Positions 10,508 through 19,507 of a stretch of 64,000 nucleotides of DNA are shown piece by piece. Location: the NCBI GenBank assembly GCA_029204225.1, contig CM055102.1, forward strand, positions 2,051,629-2,115,628, in the 5' to 3' direction. Under the pieces are notes generated by a model, which saw nothing but the letters and a program-made list of their open reading frames with translations, did no database searches and was not told the origin of the DNA. The translations under genes were made by a program, and so were the position numbers. The stretch's first letter is position 1. Each line of letters opens with the position of its first letter. The DNA is from Diphasiastrum complanatum (lineage: Eukaryota > Streptophyta > Lycopodiopsida > Lycopodiales > Lycopodiaceae).

Positions 10508-11700
10508 CACTCAAGAACATTGCCATGAACAAGGAGCTTTACAATCGGGTCTTCCAGGAAGTCGTCATTACCCCCAATATCAAGGTTAGTTTCGGGAAGG
10601 TCATGGATGGAGTGATCTGGAAAGAGAAGTGCAAGGATGACAGGCTTAGGAGGGGGTGGGTTTAACAAATTATACGCCGCACCAGGGAAGTGGAGTTGTT
10701 GAAGGAGCTCGTCCTGTCGGGCTTTGTATGTTTAGCTGGACCTTTTTATGGGCCCATTATTCTGCTAGGAGGTGGTGGAGAGAGGGAAGATGAAAAAATA
10801 GGGTAAGTTGGAATGAATGTTCCAAAAAAATTAAAAGCGAAATAAGAGGAGGGGTTAAAAGTGGGAGGGGGAGGGAAAAAAGCTCTGGAAGCAGCTATGG
10901 CTCTCTGGCTACCCGATCCCGAGCTACCATTTGATGGTCGGATTTGCCCGCCCTTATTTCCTGCTTCATCATCTCCTTCATCGTCCCGTGGTTTCTGCGA
11001 ATGAGCGCCTGCTTGGGCCTTGCATGCCATGTCCCACAACTGGTTCACTTTGTCTAAGACTTGTTGCAGGGCCTTCGTTGTATCTTCTAGCTGCTTCTGG
11101 GACTCCAAGATGATCTTTTCCTATTTGGCCACAATATTCTCGAAATTATTTTTCTCGGCTTTCCGTTCTTGGATCAGCCGCATATACTTTTCCATCTGGA
11201 TGGCTGAGGCCTGTGGGGCTTGGAATTGTATGTCCTCGGGCTTAACTAGAGGGGCATCAATTGTCATTGCACCCGACGATCTGTCTCGTACTTGGTCGAT
11301 CTGGACCATCTGGTGCTTCAGTTGTTGCTGGACCTCTTCCAAAGTGGTCTTTTGCCCAGCCATCACAAATCTAATTTTCCCTGTCTCTTTTTCCTTCCGT
11401 TTGGTCAGCTTCTGTTGTTGCGCAATTTCTTGGACCTGGCACTGAACCTTGTTCTCGACCATTTGATATTGGCTTACCAACCAATGCATATGGTAGCTTG
11501 CTTCAGATAGGCCGATCATTGAGCGTTTGGCTGCTTCAGAGAGCTTATCAGGATTATTGAGGGGGTACTGATCAGGAGTGTGAGCTGGTGAAGCTAATCC
11601 AAAAAATAGGCATTGTGTAGGAACTGAAGGTGGAGGTGGAGGGAGTGGAGGAATGATGTTAGTGGCTGTAAAAATTATAGCAAATAAGGATCCTAAAACA
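10508..11700 (-). pseudogene. ORF-X copy 1, proline-rich, coiled-coil and C-terminal part
   Basis: Minus-strand frames that together match the layout of ORF-X at 56697-59809. From 11660 down: a proline-rich stretch (PPLPPPPPSVP), then a long charged coiled coil rich in Gln/Glu/Lys, broken by a TAG near 11118. An acidic linker and the segment GSQRAIAASRAF follow; the other copy has GSRTISASRAF. A second proline run comes next, and after a frameshift near 10740 a tail (DELLQQLHFPGAAYNLL to VHGNVLE) ends at a stop on 10508-10510. No known family is recognised with confidence. Its N-terminus lies at 12703-13021, separated by a copia fragment. Confidence 0.6.
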
Positions 11701-11830
11701 CTTGAAATGATGAGGGAAACAATAGATTATGATTTCATAAGATTAGCACAAGTTGAACCATCAAAATCCATCAAAAATCTATGCTTGAACCTCACTAAAT
11801 GGCCCAAATCCTTGAAGAAGGCTTCACACG
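11701..11830 (+). other. Short unidentified plus-strand frame
   Basis: An open frame on the plus strand (about 11668-11835) reads like a real but unrecognised protein piece (KTLEMMRETIDYDFIRLAQ). It sits between ORF-X and a copia LTR. It is too short to classify. Confidence 0.2.
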
Positions 11831-12346
11831 TGTGAAAGTACGGCCTCCCACAGTCTGAGTACTGTACACCAGACCTACATTCAATCCTATAATCATTAGT
11901 AATCACAAGTACTCAAACAATTATGAACATAGAGAGCAATTGCACCATTATGAGAGAAAAAACATGAAATTGCTTGATTGATTTTGGTGAGATATCATCA
12001 CCTATATACATGATCCATCACGGTTTTGGGCAGGTATGAGTAGCCCTAAACCTATCCCTAATGCTAATTTTGGTGGATCTTTCATCCCTACCAAGTTAGG
12101 GTTGGAATCTTGGAGATCCCTCAACAATGCAAAAATTACCAAAAATAGCTCCTATTTTTTCTCCCTTGTATCTAAGCATAATCTGGACTCATTCCAAAGG
12201 TTCTAACACTTAGGTCTACTTGAGAACATCCTTATGAATGGAATCCTATGCTATTTGGCACGTGTGACAAGCCACATCATGACCATCTAACTATTTACAA
12301 GTCATATGACCAAAACTAGTCAAGCTAGAATTGTGAATTTTTAACA
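11831..12346 (-). repeat. copia 3' LTR, minus orientation
   Basis: On the minus strand it starts TGTTAAAAATTC right after a GAGGAGGAG purine tract (12347-12357) and ends GTACTTTCACA. The same ending precedes PBSs at 16875 and 52942, so these LTRs are related at their ends. A TATA-like TGTATATAGG lies near 12005 on the minus strand. Length 516 bp. Confidence 0.75.
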
Positions 12347-12360
12347 CTCCTCCTCACTAT

Positions 12361-12702
12361 CTAGCTTGGTTCAATCATTGCTTTGCTAATCACTCCAAGT
12401 GATGATCTAAACTTCATAAAAGGTGTCTTTTGAAGTGGTTTAGTAAGTAGATCAGCTACACATTCATTGCTTGGAACATGCTCCAAAGCAATCTCCTTGG
12501 CTTGCACCATTTCTCTCACAAAGTGATGGCATATCTCAATGTGCTTAGATCTTGCATGGAAGATTGGGTTAGATGCAAGGTGTTGGGCTGATATATTGTC
12601 ATTGTAGATGATTGGTGCCTCCTCTGAATCCATGATCTTTAGTTCCACCAATAATATCTTGATCCAAAGTACCTCCTTTGTAGTGGTTGTCAAGCGTCCT
12701 TG
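12361..12702 (-). pseudogene. copia RNase H C-terminal fragment
   Basis: Minus-strand frame starting at LTTTTKEVLWIK and running through DNISAQHLASNPIFHARSK, ADLLTKPLQ and a stop at 12361. This is the end of copia RNase H. Everything upstream (gag to RT) is missing; at about 12702 it joins the N-terminal part of ORF-X in the same strand. With the LTR at 11831-12346 it forms the 3' end of a copia element inserted in, or recombined with, ORF-X copy 1. Confidence 0.85.
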
Positions 12703-13021
12703 TGACAGCATTTGGTCCGCGAGGAAACCCAAAGGGTTGCAAGTCGGCCGCCGCAAAGGATATGTTATGAACATAGTTCCTGACAGGTCAAACTATGAGC
12801 TGGCACAACCTGGCCGAAGCATTATAGTTGGCGTACATCATATGTACTAGGTACGGGCTTTGATACCCCGTCAGGATAGGGATCTGGAACTCAATTGCCT
12901 TGAATAAGGACTCTGCCTATTGGTACCAGTTTTGCATCTCAGTAAGATCCAATTTGGACAATTGGATGTCGAGCTTATTGGCATCGGGGTCATCAAAACT
13001 GGAACCGGGGTTGGTAGACAT
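12703..13021 (-). pseudogene. ORF-X copy 1, N-terminal part
   Basis: ATG on 13019-13021 (minus) starts MSTNPGSSFDDPDANKLD. The stretch MQNWYQ-AESLFKAIEF, with one in-frame TAG, parallels LIQPWLQTAGPLLEAMDF of the copy at 56697; both continue with a His-Xaa-Tyr-Ala segment (VHMMYAN and ALHAYAT). A second stop follows. The frame is cut at about 12703 by the copia RNase H scrap. The pyrimidine-rich leader and CTTTTCATC before the ATG support the start. Confidence 0.55.
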
Positions 13022-13524
13022 GATGAAAAGACTGGAAAAATAGGGGTCTGAAAAGAAGGTGTTAGTTGAGATTTGAAACATGGTTAAGGGTGCGTCGGTT
13101 GAGAGTTGAACAGAGGTGTCGGCTGAGATCGGAGAGAAGGCGTCGATTGAGATCTAAGAGGAGGCGTAGGTTGAGATCGGAAAAGAGGCGTCGGTTGAGA
13201 TCTGAGAGGAGGCATCGGTTGAGATGTGAGAGGAGGCGTCGATTGAGATGTGAAGGAGGGCTCTGGTGAGAAGATCGATGAAAATGTCAGTGGAGGGGTG
13301 ATTGGAAAATGTGTGTGGAGCGAAGTATGTCGTGGAAGGAAAGGATTGTGAAGGAATGAGGTTGGGGAAAATGGAAAGTAAAGTGTGGGAAAATGGAGGT
13401 GTGACGGAATATGGTTGGGAGAAAGATGGAATATATAAGTTTGGAAAGCAGAAAAGGTGAAGATGTTGGGCAAGGATGGAGATGGGTGGAAATGGATGGA
13501 TGGAGTTGTAAGCTTCTCACGCAT
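13022..13524 (-). other. Leader of ORF-X copy 1
   Basis: Pyrimidine-rich on the minus strand, like the 5' flank of the ORF-X copy at 56697. It contains a 24-bp tandem repeat, listed separately. An open frame spans it on the minus strand (13524-13084), low in complexity (Pro/Ser/Thr/His/Phe). I treat it as untranslated, but translation cannot be excluded. Confidence 0.4.
13101..13259. repeat. 24-bp tandem repeat, about 6.6 units
   Basis: Units start at 13101, 13125, 13149, 13173, 13197, 13221 and a partial one at 13245. The core reads GAGATCNGAGAGGAGGCGTC. Because 24 is divisible by 3, the minus strand encodes an octapeptide repeat of the type PPLRSQPT. Confidence 0.9.
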
Positions 13525-13551
13525 CTGTTTTTGACGCTCGGTTAATTTGTA

Positions 13552-14305
13552 TCAATAATTTGGTTTTTTATAACCGAGTTTTTGTGGCTTTTGAGTGGGT
13601 GGTGTTGTTGCCTCACTTATCATGTCGTCATCGATTGTATCCCAAACTTCATCTGGATACACGTCCCAAGTGTATACTTTGGGTTTGGGTCTATACGCTT
13701 GTGTGTTAGGTACTTTGGATGCTAGTTGGACATGAGCCAATGGTCCTAGTGACTTGATCTCCTGAGGAATTACTTTTGGTGGATAACATTGGGCATCTAG
13801 ATAAAGGAGTACATGTTCATCCGTCATTTCAACATCATCCATGGAAAGAATTACTTCTTCGAAAACATGGGCGATAGAGACGCTAGGTTCTCCTAGGCAC
13901 CATGCTATAGGAATCGGGTCAATCATCATAAGTGGGATGATGGGTGTATCAATGTCTGTAAAAGATGGGAGAATATCCACATTTCTACAATGGTTTTGAT
14001 ACGACATCGATTGGAATCAGCACAGTCCACAGTGGCTAGTGCTTGTCCCCAATTGATTATGTTCGTTGATCTCGTATAGTAACCTTTGGGTTGGATCGGG
14101 ACACTATCTGATTCATCATATGTTGTTGATGACTAATCATCATAAACTTTAGCAGGCTTGACATGGCCAGATGAGTCAACAGTGACTCATTTATTGTGAT
14201 TGCCAAAGGTGATATTGTTATGTTTCCAATCTTGGACAACACCTGCCGTCTGGAATTCACATTACTAGAAATAGACTTCAGAAAAAGATCTATCTTAGCC
14301 AACAC
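13552..14305 (-). pseudogene. gypsy polyprotein scrap, protease-RT linker
   Basis: Minus-strand frame 14007-13552 contains DIDTPIIPLMMID, VEMTDEHVLLYLDAQ and the tail LAHVQLASKVP. It parallels the linker at 61875-62486 (MDTPITFGVNMIN, IELTDEQVLHQIDPN, AMAKVSRIDPP). That linker lies directly after the protease of a gypsy element, so this is the same region of a related element. A second minus-strand frame (14305-14057) continues upstream in poor condition. No protease or RT motif remains. Confidence 0.55.
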
Positions 14306-14306
14306 A

Positions 14307-15123
14307 CATATCTAAAAGGAATTCAGAAAAATTTCATATGTCTGATTGCAAACCGATTGATACACCAATGGATCCAAGTATTATATTGACTAACACTTGT
14401 AGTGTTGAGACCGGTAGTGAAGTACTTGACTTAGCGAAGGACCCTTATCATTCACTAATTGGATCTTTGATGTATGTGATGCTATGTACTAGACCAGATT
14501 TAGCATATACTATTATTAGCACGTTAAGTCAATTCATGTCTAATCCCAGGATCTCTCATTAAAAAGCATTAAAGAGAGTGATGAGGTATATTTAGGGAAG
14601 TTCAGATCACATTATGTGTTATGACTATCGACCCACTCATCCTGTGAGACTACTCCAACTCAGATTGGGGAGGAACGGTCTCCACCGGAAGATCTACCTC
14701 CAGAATCTGTTTCTATCTAGCAAGGAGACCGATTTCGTGGAACTCAAGGAAGCAAAAATCAGTCGCGCTTTCTTCGATAGAGACAAAGTACATTGCAGCA
14801 TGTCAAGCTTCAAAAGAAACTGTATGGATTAGGTTATTACTTCATGAACTACATCACACTCAGTTCAATGCTACCACCATTCTGTGTGACAACTTGAGTT
14901 GTCTTTCATTGTCACTAAATCCCAGATTCATGGCAAGTCTAAGCACATAGAAATCCAGTATCATTTTATTCGGGAGAAAGTTTTCTCAGGGCAAGTGATC
15001 CTTCAATACTACTCTACAACAAAAATGGTTGCAGACATCTTCACCAAAGCACTTTCCAGGATCAAGCATCAAAACTTTTTCAACATGCTGAACCTGACGA
15101 AGATACCAAGACACCAACCGTGA
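14307..15123 (+). pseudogene. copia RT end and RNase H, broken
   Basis: Plus-strand pieces: CKPIDTPMDP and YHSLIGSLMYVMLCTRPDLAY (RT connection), then RNase H segments in shifting frames. The last frame contains GKSKHIEIQYHFIREKV and MVADIFTKALS, the copia C-terminus, ending at 15123. Several stops and frameshifts (near 14560, 14650, 14890). The DIFTKALS ending and IEIQYHFIRE differ from family A (DLLTKPLS, IEVAHHFVRE), so this is another lineage, close to the element at 35284. Confidence 0.85.
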
Positions 15124-15138
15124 CCTTAAGGCGGACTG

Positions 15139-15275
15139 TTGGAAATTAAGTCCACAATTATCTCTTTGAATAATATCTGGTAAAATACACGGGTTTTTGC
15201 AAGCAATTCGACAACCTGCAACTTCTACACAGAACCAAATTGAATCAGCCAAACTATTTGGAGAAAAATCAAAAT
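15139..15275 (+). repeat. Start of copia 3' LTR
   Basis: After the RNase H stop, a GGCGGAC purine-rich step precedes TGTTGGAAATTAAG, a typical LTR start. The partner LTR is not in the window, so the right end is unknown; 15275 is a provisional limit. Confidence 0.45.
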
Positions 15276-16162
15276 CTAGCGGCACGAGAAACAAAACAAG
15301 TACCTGAGATAGAAGGTACGAGACCCATTCAAAAAATACCAAAAACTACAGCTTACAACAATTGATTGGTCCCAAAGGTAGTAAAATTCAAAAAACATAA
15401 TATCAAATAATTTTGGACTTTGGAAAAATCCATTTTCAAAAATGGACTTCAAAATTTCGAGACATTGTTTAATTACAAAAATTTGATAATCTGATAGTAT
15501 ATGAACCACGTTTCAATTGGGTATGACACAATTGTGTACCATAAAACACAAGCATACACAAAATATTATAAAACTCATATACATATCATATGTTAAAAAT
15601 CCTTTTCAAATCATTTAAAAAGTATATAACATTCTATCTTTGCCATAGTGTGCTCTAACCCAATTCCGACAAAAAGTCGAGTCAATGATTCTTTAGAGTT
15701 GTTTTATGCTCTCTTTTTTGTGATCCACATCTGAAGGCAAGTCTTCTTCTGTAGTAAGAAAATATTGTAAAACACTTAGTGCAGCCATCTCACGAACCAT
15801 CAAGAAAACTCCTTCATTAATGTGTTTTTCTCTATTTTTTCTTTCAAAATACAAATCTCCATTTACAAGCTTTTTTAGGATCCAATCACAAATGGCGTCT
15901 AACATATATCTCAAACATCTGAACAACCAAATAGATATCGCTTTGTTTTTTGTCTTCCTCGATCCCCGTCGTAGGAGATCTGATCATTCACATACAATTT
16001 CATGACTTGCATGAAATTGTTGAATGTTTCATCTGAACGAAAGATTAATATTGTGTACTCCTCAAATTTGTCATACAACGATGTAATGTTATGTTGTCTT
16101 GACAAAGATCCAATAGTACTACTGCCAAGGACCCCGTGCAAGCTGAGATAAAATACTCTCAC
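15276..16162 (-). pseudogene. Unidentified minus-strand protein remnants
   Basis: Two overlapping minus-strand frames (16162-15911 and 15926-15693) read like one protein with a frameshift near 15915. The first contains LYDKFEEYTILIFRSDETFNN. The second contains CDWILKKLVNGDLYFERK and EMAALSVLQYFLTTEEDLP. Composition is that of a soluble helical protein and no retroelement motif is visible. A further frame at 15509-15276 is rich in Phe/Tyr and looks like intron or noise. It could be a host gene fragment, possibly with introns, or a captured exon. I do not recognise the family. Confidence 0.3.
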
Positions 16163-16546
16163 CTATTTCAATTGATCATGATTTAGTTTCACTCCTCTAA
16201 CAAAGCATGGTCAGCGATGCTCCGTCCATAAGACAAATGAATTTGAGCCTCCAAGGTACATCACCATACTGGTAGTAACTCATTGTTGTGCTTCAATGTA
16301 ATATAGCAGCAACACGCTTTTCTATCTGTGTATAACGTAGATGAATGCTTATTGTGGTTTAAATGCACTTCACTCCTATTTGATCACACTCATTAACTCA
16401 CTCTAATTAGAATATGAATGTCTACAACTCCTAAGTTTCAGATTAGACGATGATTGTCTTTGATGCCTGAAAAGCTTGTGTTTTTCATCGCACAATCAAT
16501 TTAAGTTTTTAGTACTGAACCTCTTATTGAATCTGATTTCTAGCAC

Positions 16547-16729
16547 TATAGGGAATGTATAACATGTGGTGAGCAGCCCTCCACCTGTCAAAAGGGTTAT
16601 AATACTTGGATAGGTTCTTAACTATGCTTAGTTGCTAGTTTAGATGCTTACTAACTCTACTTTAACACTACCCAACCTTAACTCTAGCTCCACTAACTCT
16701 AAACACAAGCATTCATCATGATTGAGGAT

Positions 16730-16779
<50 letters not shown>

Positions 16780-16800
16780 TAACTCAAATGCTCAATGTCA
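16547..16800 (-). repeat. gypsy LTR end (U5), minus orientation, tRNA-Asp-like family
   Basis: Resembles 33231-33500 and 61651-61874: leading CCCTCC-CCTGTCA block, TTGGATAGGT, TAACTATGC, TAACTCTAC and CATTCATCAT in the same order. The block near the tip (16580-16590, TCCACCTGTCA) is the anticodon-arm-like part; the D-arm-like part is eroded. There is no PBS beside it. It is joined at about 16800 to a copia LTR end. Confidence 0.7.
16732..16777. repeat. (GA)n microsatellite
   Basis: About 46 bases of pure GA. It lies where the related LTR at 33440-33490 has an interrupted GA-rich tract, so it expanded from an LTR-internal purine run. Confidence 0.95.
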
Positions 16801-16874
16801 TGCTTATGTTAATCAATCACTCTTGTGAGGCATTAAATGCACTCATTCAAGGTCCAAAGTACTGTACTTTCACA

Positions 16875-16884
16875 TGGTATCAGG
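16875..16884 (+). other. Primer-binding site remnant, tRNA-iMet
   Basis: TGGTATCAGG directly after the LTR end; the downstream half of the site has diverged from TGGTATCAGAGC. Confidence 0.65.
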
Positions 16885-17654
16885 TTGAGATACAAGAGTT
16901 AATCAATAATCTTGTGTACAATCCCAAAATAGCAAGTTTTTGATCTAAAAAGCTAGTATTGGAGGGCCAAGTAGAAATCGGATGATTGGACGGAAATTTG
17001 TGGATCAAACTTGCTCAGGGCCTAATTCCATACTGTTCACACATGTGGACAGGTCTGCACCCAAAAATGATTTTCATTTTTCTTAAGATCCATAAAAATT
17101 CATAGTAATAGACCTTGATGAGTTTTTTAATGCTAGATCTATGAGAAAGCATCAATGTTAGTATGCCACTGATTGGATTTGACTTTGTGTCATTAAATCT
17201 AATTAATTGAAGCTGGATTCAAGCCCATAAAATGTGTTTTACAGGTCTTGAAGAACCATCAAGAAGAAAGTACAAGTTTTAGCCATTTTATTGTCCAAAA
17301 ATAGCCAAAGTTGACTTGATTTGATAAGTCTTTGATAGATTCTCATCTAATCTTCATTTCATCTTTGTGAGGGAGTGTAAGGACTATGTCTAGAAGTCCA
17401 TTGAGAGGGCCATAAGTCAAATTTGAAGTAACCAAGACAAGTGAAACCTTTGTGAGTTTCTAGGTTCAAATTAAAACCAATTTTCTTGAGCATGGTTTTA
17501 TAGAAAGGTTCCAATAAGTTCTTGTGAATCAAGAGCAAGGGGATCTTGCCACTTGTGTCTTTCTGAACATCAAGTGAGTTTCTAGTGAGGCAAATTTTGG
17601 AAACCAGCTTAGGGAGGGCCAACAAGTACATCATTAGTACAACTCATTAGGGAG

Positions 17655-17846
17655 ATGGGAACCATTGGTAGATTCCTTCTTGGAGCTAGTGAGAGGTTAA
17701 ATTCTACAAACTACTCAATATGGAAAGTGAGGATGGAGTCACTATTAGTGCTCCGAGACCTCTTTGATATTTTCCTAGAAGAAGAGGATGAGCCTCTTGG
17801 AGGAGAAGAGTTGGCTAGATACAAGAAGAAGGCAAGACTAGTGTGA
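17655..17846 (+). pseudogene. copia Gag N-terminus
   Basis: 63-codon frame from ATG 17655 with LGASERLNSTNYSIWKVRME and KYKKKAR-type end (ARYKKKARLV). This is the first sixth of a copia Gag, closest by eye to the frame at 53747. It ends at TGA 17844-17846, within a new sequence containing TTTCACACATGTGAAA, probably another LTR scrap. Start chosen by match to family Gag starts. Confidence 0.85.
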
Positions 17847-18052
17847 AATTTCACACATGTGAAAATGCCCTAATGTGTGTGATTGATCTCCTAAGCAAGC
17901 TTATGCACTTGTTGATGGATGCTAGATTGAATTCCAAGATCTAGATAAAAAAACTAAGGCATAGAGACAAAGATAGATGCATGTGTTGATAACCAAACTA
18001 CATACACTTGTAAAAAAACGATCCTTGAAAAAACTAAGGAAAATTAATCTCC
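17847..18052. other. No gene; possible LTR scrap
   Basis: AT-rich. The palindrome TTTCACACATGTGAAA overlaps its left edge and resembles the ends of copia LTRs in this window. Nothing else recognised. Confidence 0.3.
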
Positions 18053-18582
18053 TAGTCATAACCTGCTTATTAGAAAATTCGATGGTTTTTGCAGTATAAG
18101 AGATGTCGTTCCCCAAAGAGAGCACAAAAGAGAGTAATTCTGTCATTATGGTGGTAATAAAGATATATCAGTGATGCACAGTGAAATGGGATGGAAATGA
18201 TAATAAAACTGGTTGTCAGGGACATTTAGATAAGCTAGCCAAAACCACCAAGCCCAAGGGAAAATGTAATAAATCCGATAGAAACAGGTTTAATGATAGT
18301 TCCAGACCATATACCTCTCCCATACAATAGTTATGTATGATCATTATTATCTTGAGTGACTAAACAATCACTACACACACATTCCGATTAACCACAAATT
18401 CCAAGATTCTGAATCCTCCAGTTCTAACTCAGTAGCTAAGCAACCTACAAAATGACTCGGGGAATCTGTTAGCTATTTTCGAACGGAGAATCGGGCTAAT
18501 ATTGAAGTTTAAGTTTGCAATAATTGAAAAAATCGGCATGTAAACCCAGTTATTAGAGAAAAATCGGCACAAATTTGCTTTA

Positions 18583-18746
18583 GAATTGGGTCCCAGCCCG
18601 CCCTGAAGTGGCTAGACACAGTTTAAAAGTAAGAAACTGACTGTCGAAAAAACCGTCAAAAATATTTTGTGGTCAAGTTTTGTAAGACCAAGCCAAAAGT
18701 GCCGGTCCACCTGGAATTGGGTTCCAGCTCGTCCTAAATGAGGCTA
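18583..18746 (+). repeat. Imperfect direct repeat in solo LTR
   Basis: GAATTGGGTCCCAGCCCG near 18583 recurs as GAATTGGGTTCCAGCTCG near 18713, 130 bp later, each followed by a CTAGA-containing stretch. Confidence 0.6.
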
Positions 18747-19498
18747 GAGCAAATTTTGCGACCTTAGAAATGGCCGGTAAATATTTTACGGCTTTTAAAA
18801 AAAAAATGGCCAGTTGTAAAAAATAGCCAGTATGACCGTGCTGAAATCTCACCATGTACTGAGTCCATTTTTTCTAATATATGATCACTCAGTGTATTTT
18901 TCAGGGAAACCGTGTTGTCGTGGGAGCCCTAGTCATGAACGCAGGAAAAGTCAACTTTAGTCAAAGAGCCATCAAAGAAAAATATTTATCGGGCAAAACC
19001 CAAGCTGTGAATTATGGGCAATACTGAAAACTTGCAGAAACCCTAACGGGTAAAATTGGGCAAATTACGGGAAATGGGCAAAATACGCAAATCAGTCAGT
19101 AATCCCGAGAAACCAAAAGCCAAGGGCCGTCGGGCCGTACTTGCTACAAAGGAAAGAAAAACCAAATGAAGGGCTAAAAGGAACAAAGGACCAAGGACCA
19201 AGGAAATGGAGGGCACCTTATGTGGAATAGGGGCTTGACAAAAGTCCTCACCCACCTTTTGGATAATAAATGTAAACAAGACTTTAGGACCTAGACCTAA
19301 AAGATATTTTCTCTAGCTTTTGACTAAGAGGACATCTTGGCTAGTTTTGGAAGGGGGCCTTAAATGGCACCAACCCCTACACCCTCAAGGAGGCCACTTG
19401 ATGTACTTGCCAATGGGTGTTGTACAAATGGACAAAAGGGCTTGAAGGGCATGAAAATTGGCAAAGCCTCATTTTGAAGGAGGACACTTGGGATTTAC

Positions 19499-19507
19499 TA
19501 TAAAAGG
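19499..19507 (+). promoter_or_regulatory. TATA box in solo LTR
   Basis: TATAAAAGG, placed as expected for a U3-R boundary in a plus-oriented LTR. It suggests orientation; activity is inferred. Confidence 0.55.

Larger units (their letters stand above)
16801..17846 (+). mobile_element. copia 5' end: LTR tail, PBS, leader, Gag start
   Basis: The LTR tail ends CTGTACTTTCACA at 16874, followed by the PBS and a leader of about 770 bp related to 52955-53746. Gag starts at 17655. The Gag frame stops at 17846 and homology ends, so only the 5' end of the element remains. The LTR start is missing; at about 16800 it joins a gypsy LTR fragment. Confidence 0.75.

Noticed and set aside
10492-10665. Plus-strand frame MNKELYNRVFQEVV with a possible splice donor
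   Set aside because: The minus strand over the same bases reads as the C-terminal tail of ORF-X copy 1 (LLQQLHFPGAAYNLL to HGNVLE), which fits the neighbouring frames; the plus frame is its mirror.
13066-13269. Arg-rich plus-strand frame of 67 codons
   Set aside because: It is the antisense of a 24-bp tandem repeat; any frame through such a repeat stays open.
16732-16777. CRISPR-like or satellite array
   Set aside because: Simple dinucleotide repeat; no spacer-repeat structure anywhere in the window, and this is eukaryotic DNA.
16722-16943. Frame with (RE)n repeat
   Set aside because: Produced by the (GA)n microsatellite; the rest spans a copia LTR end and PBS.
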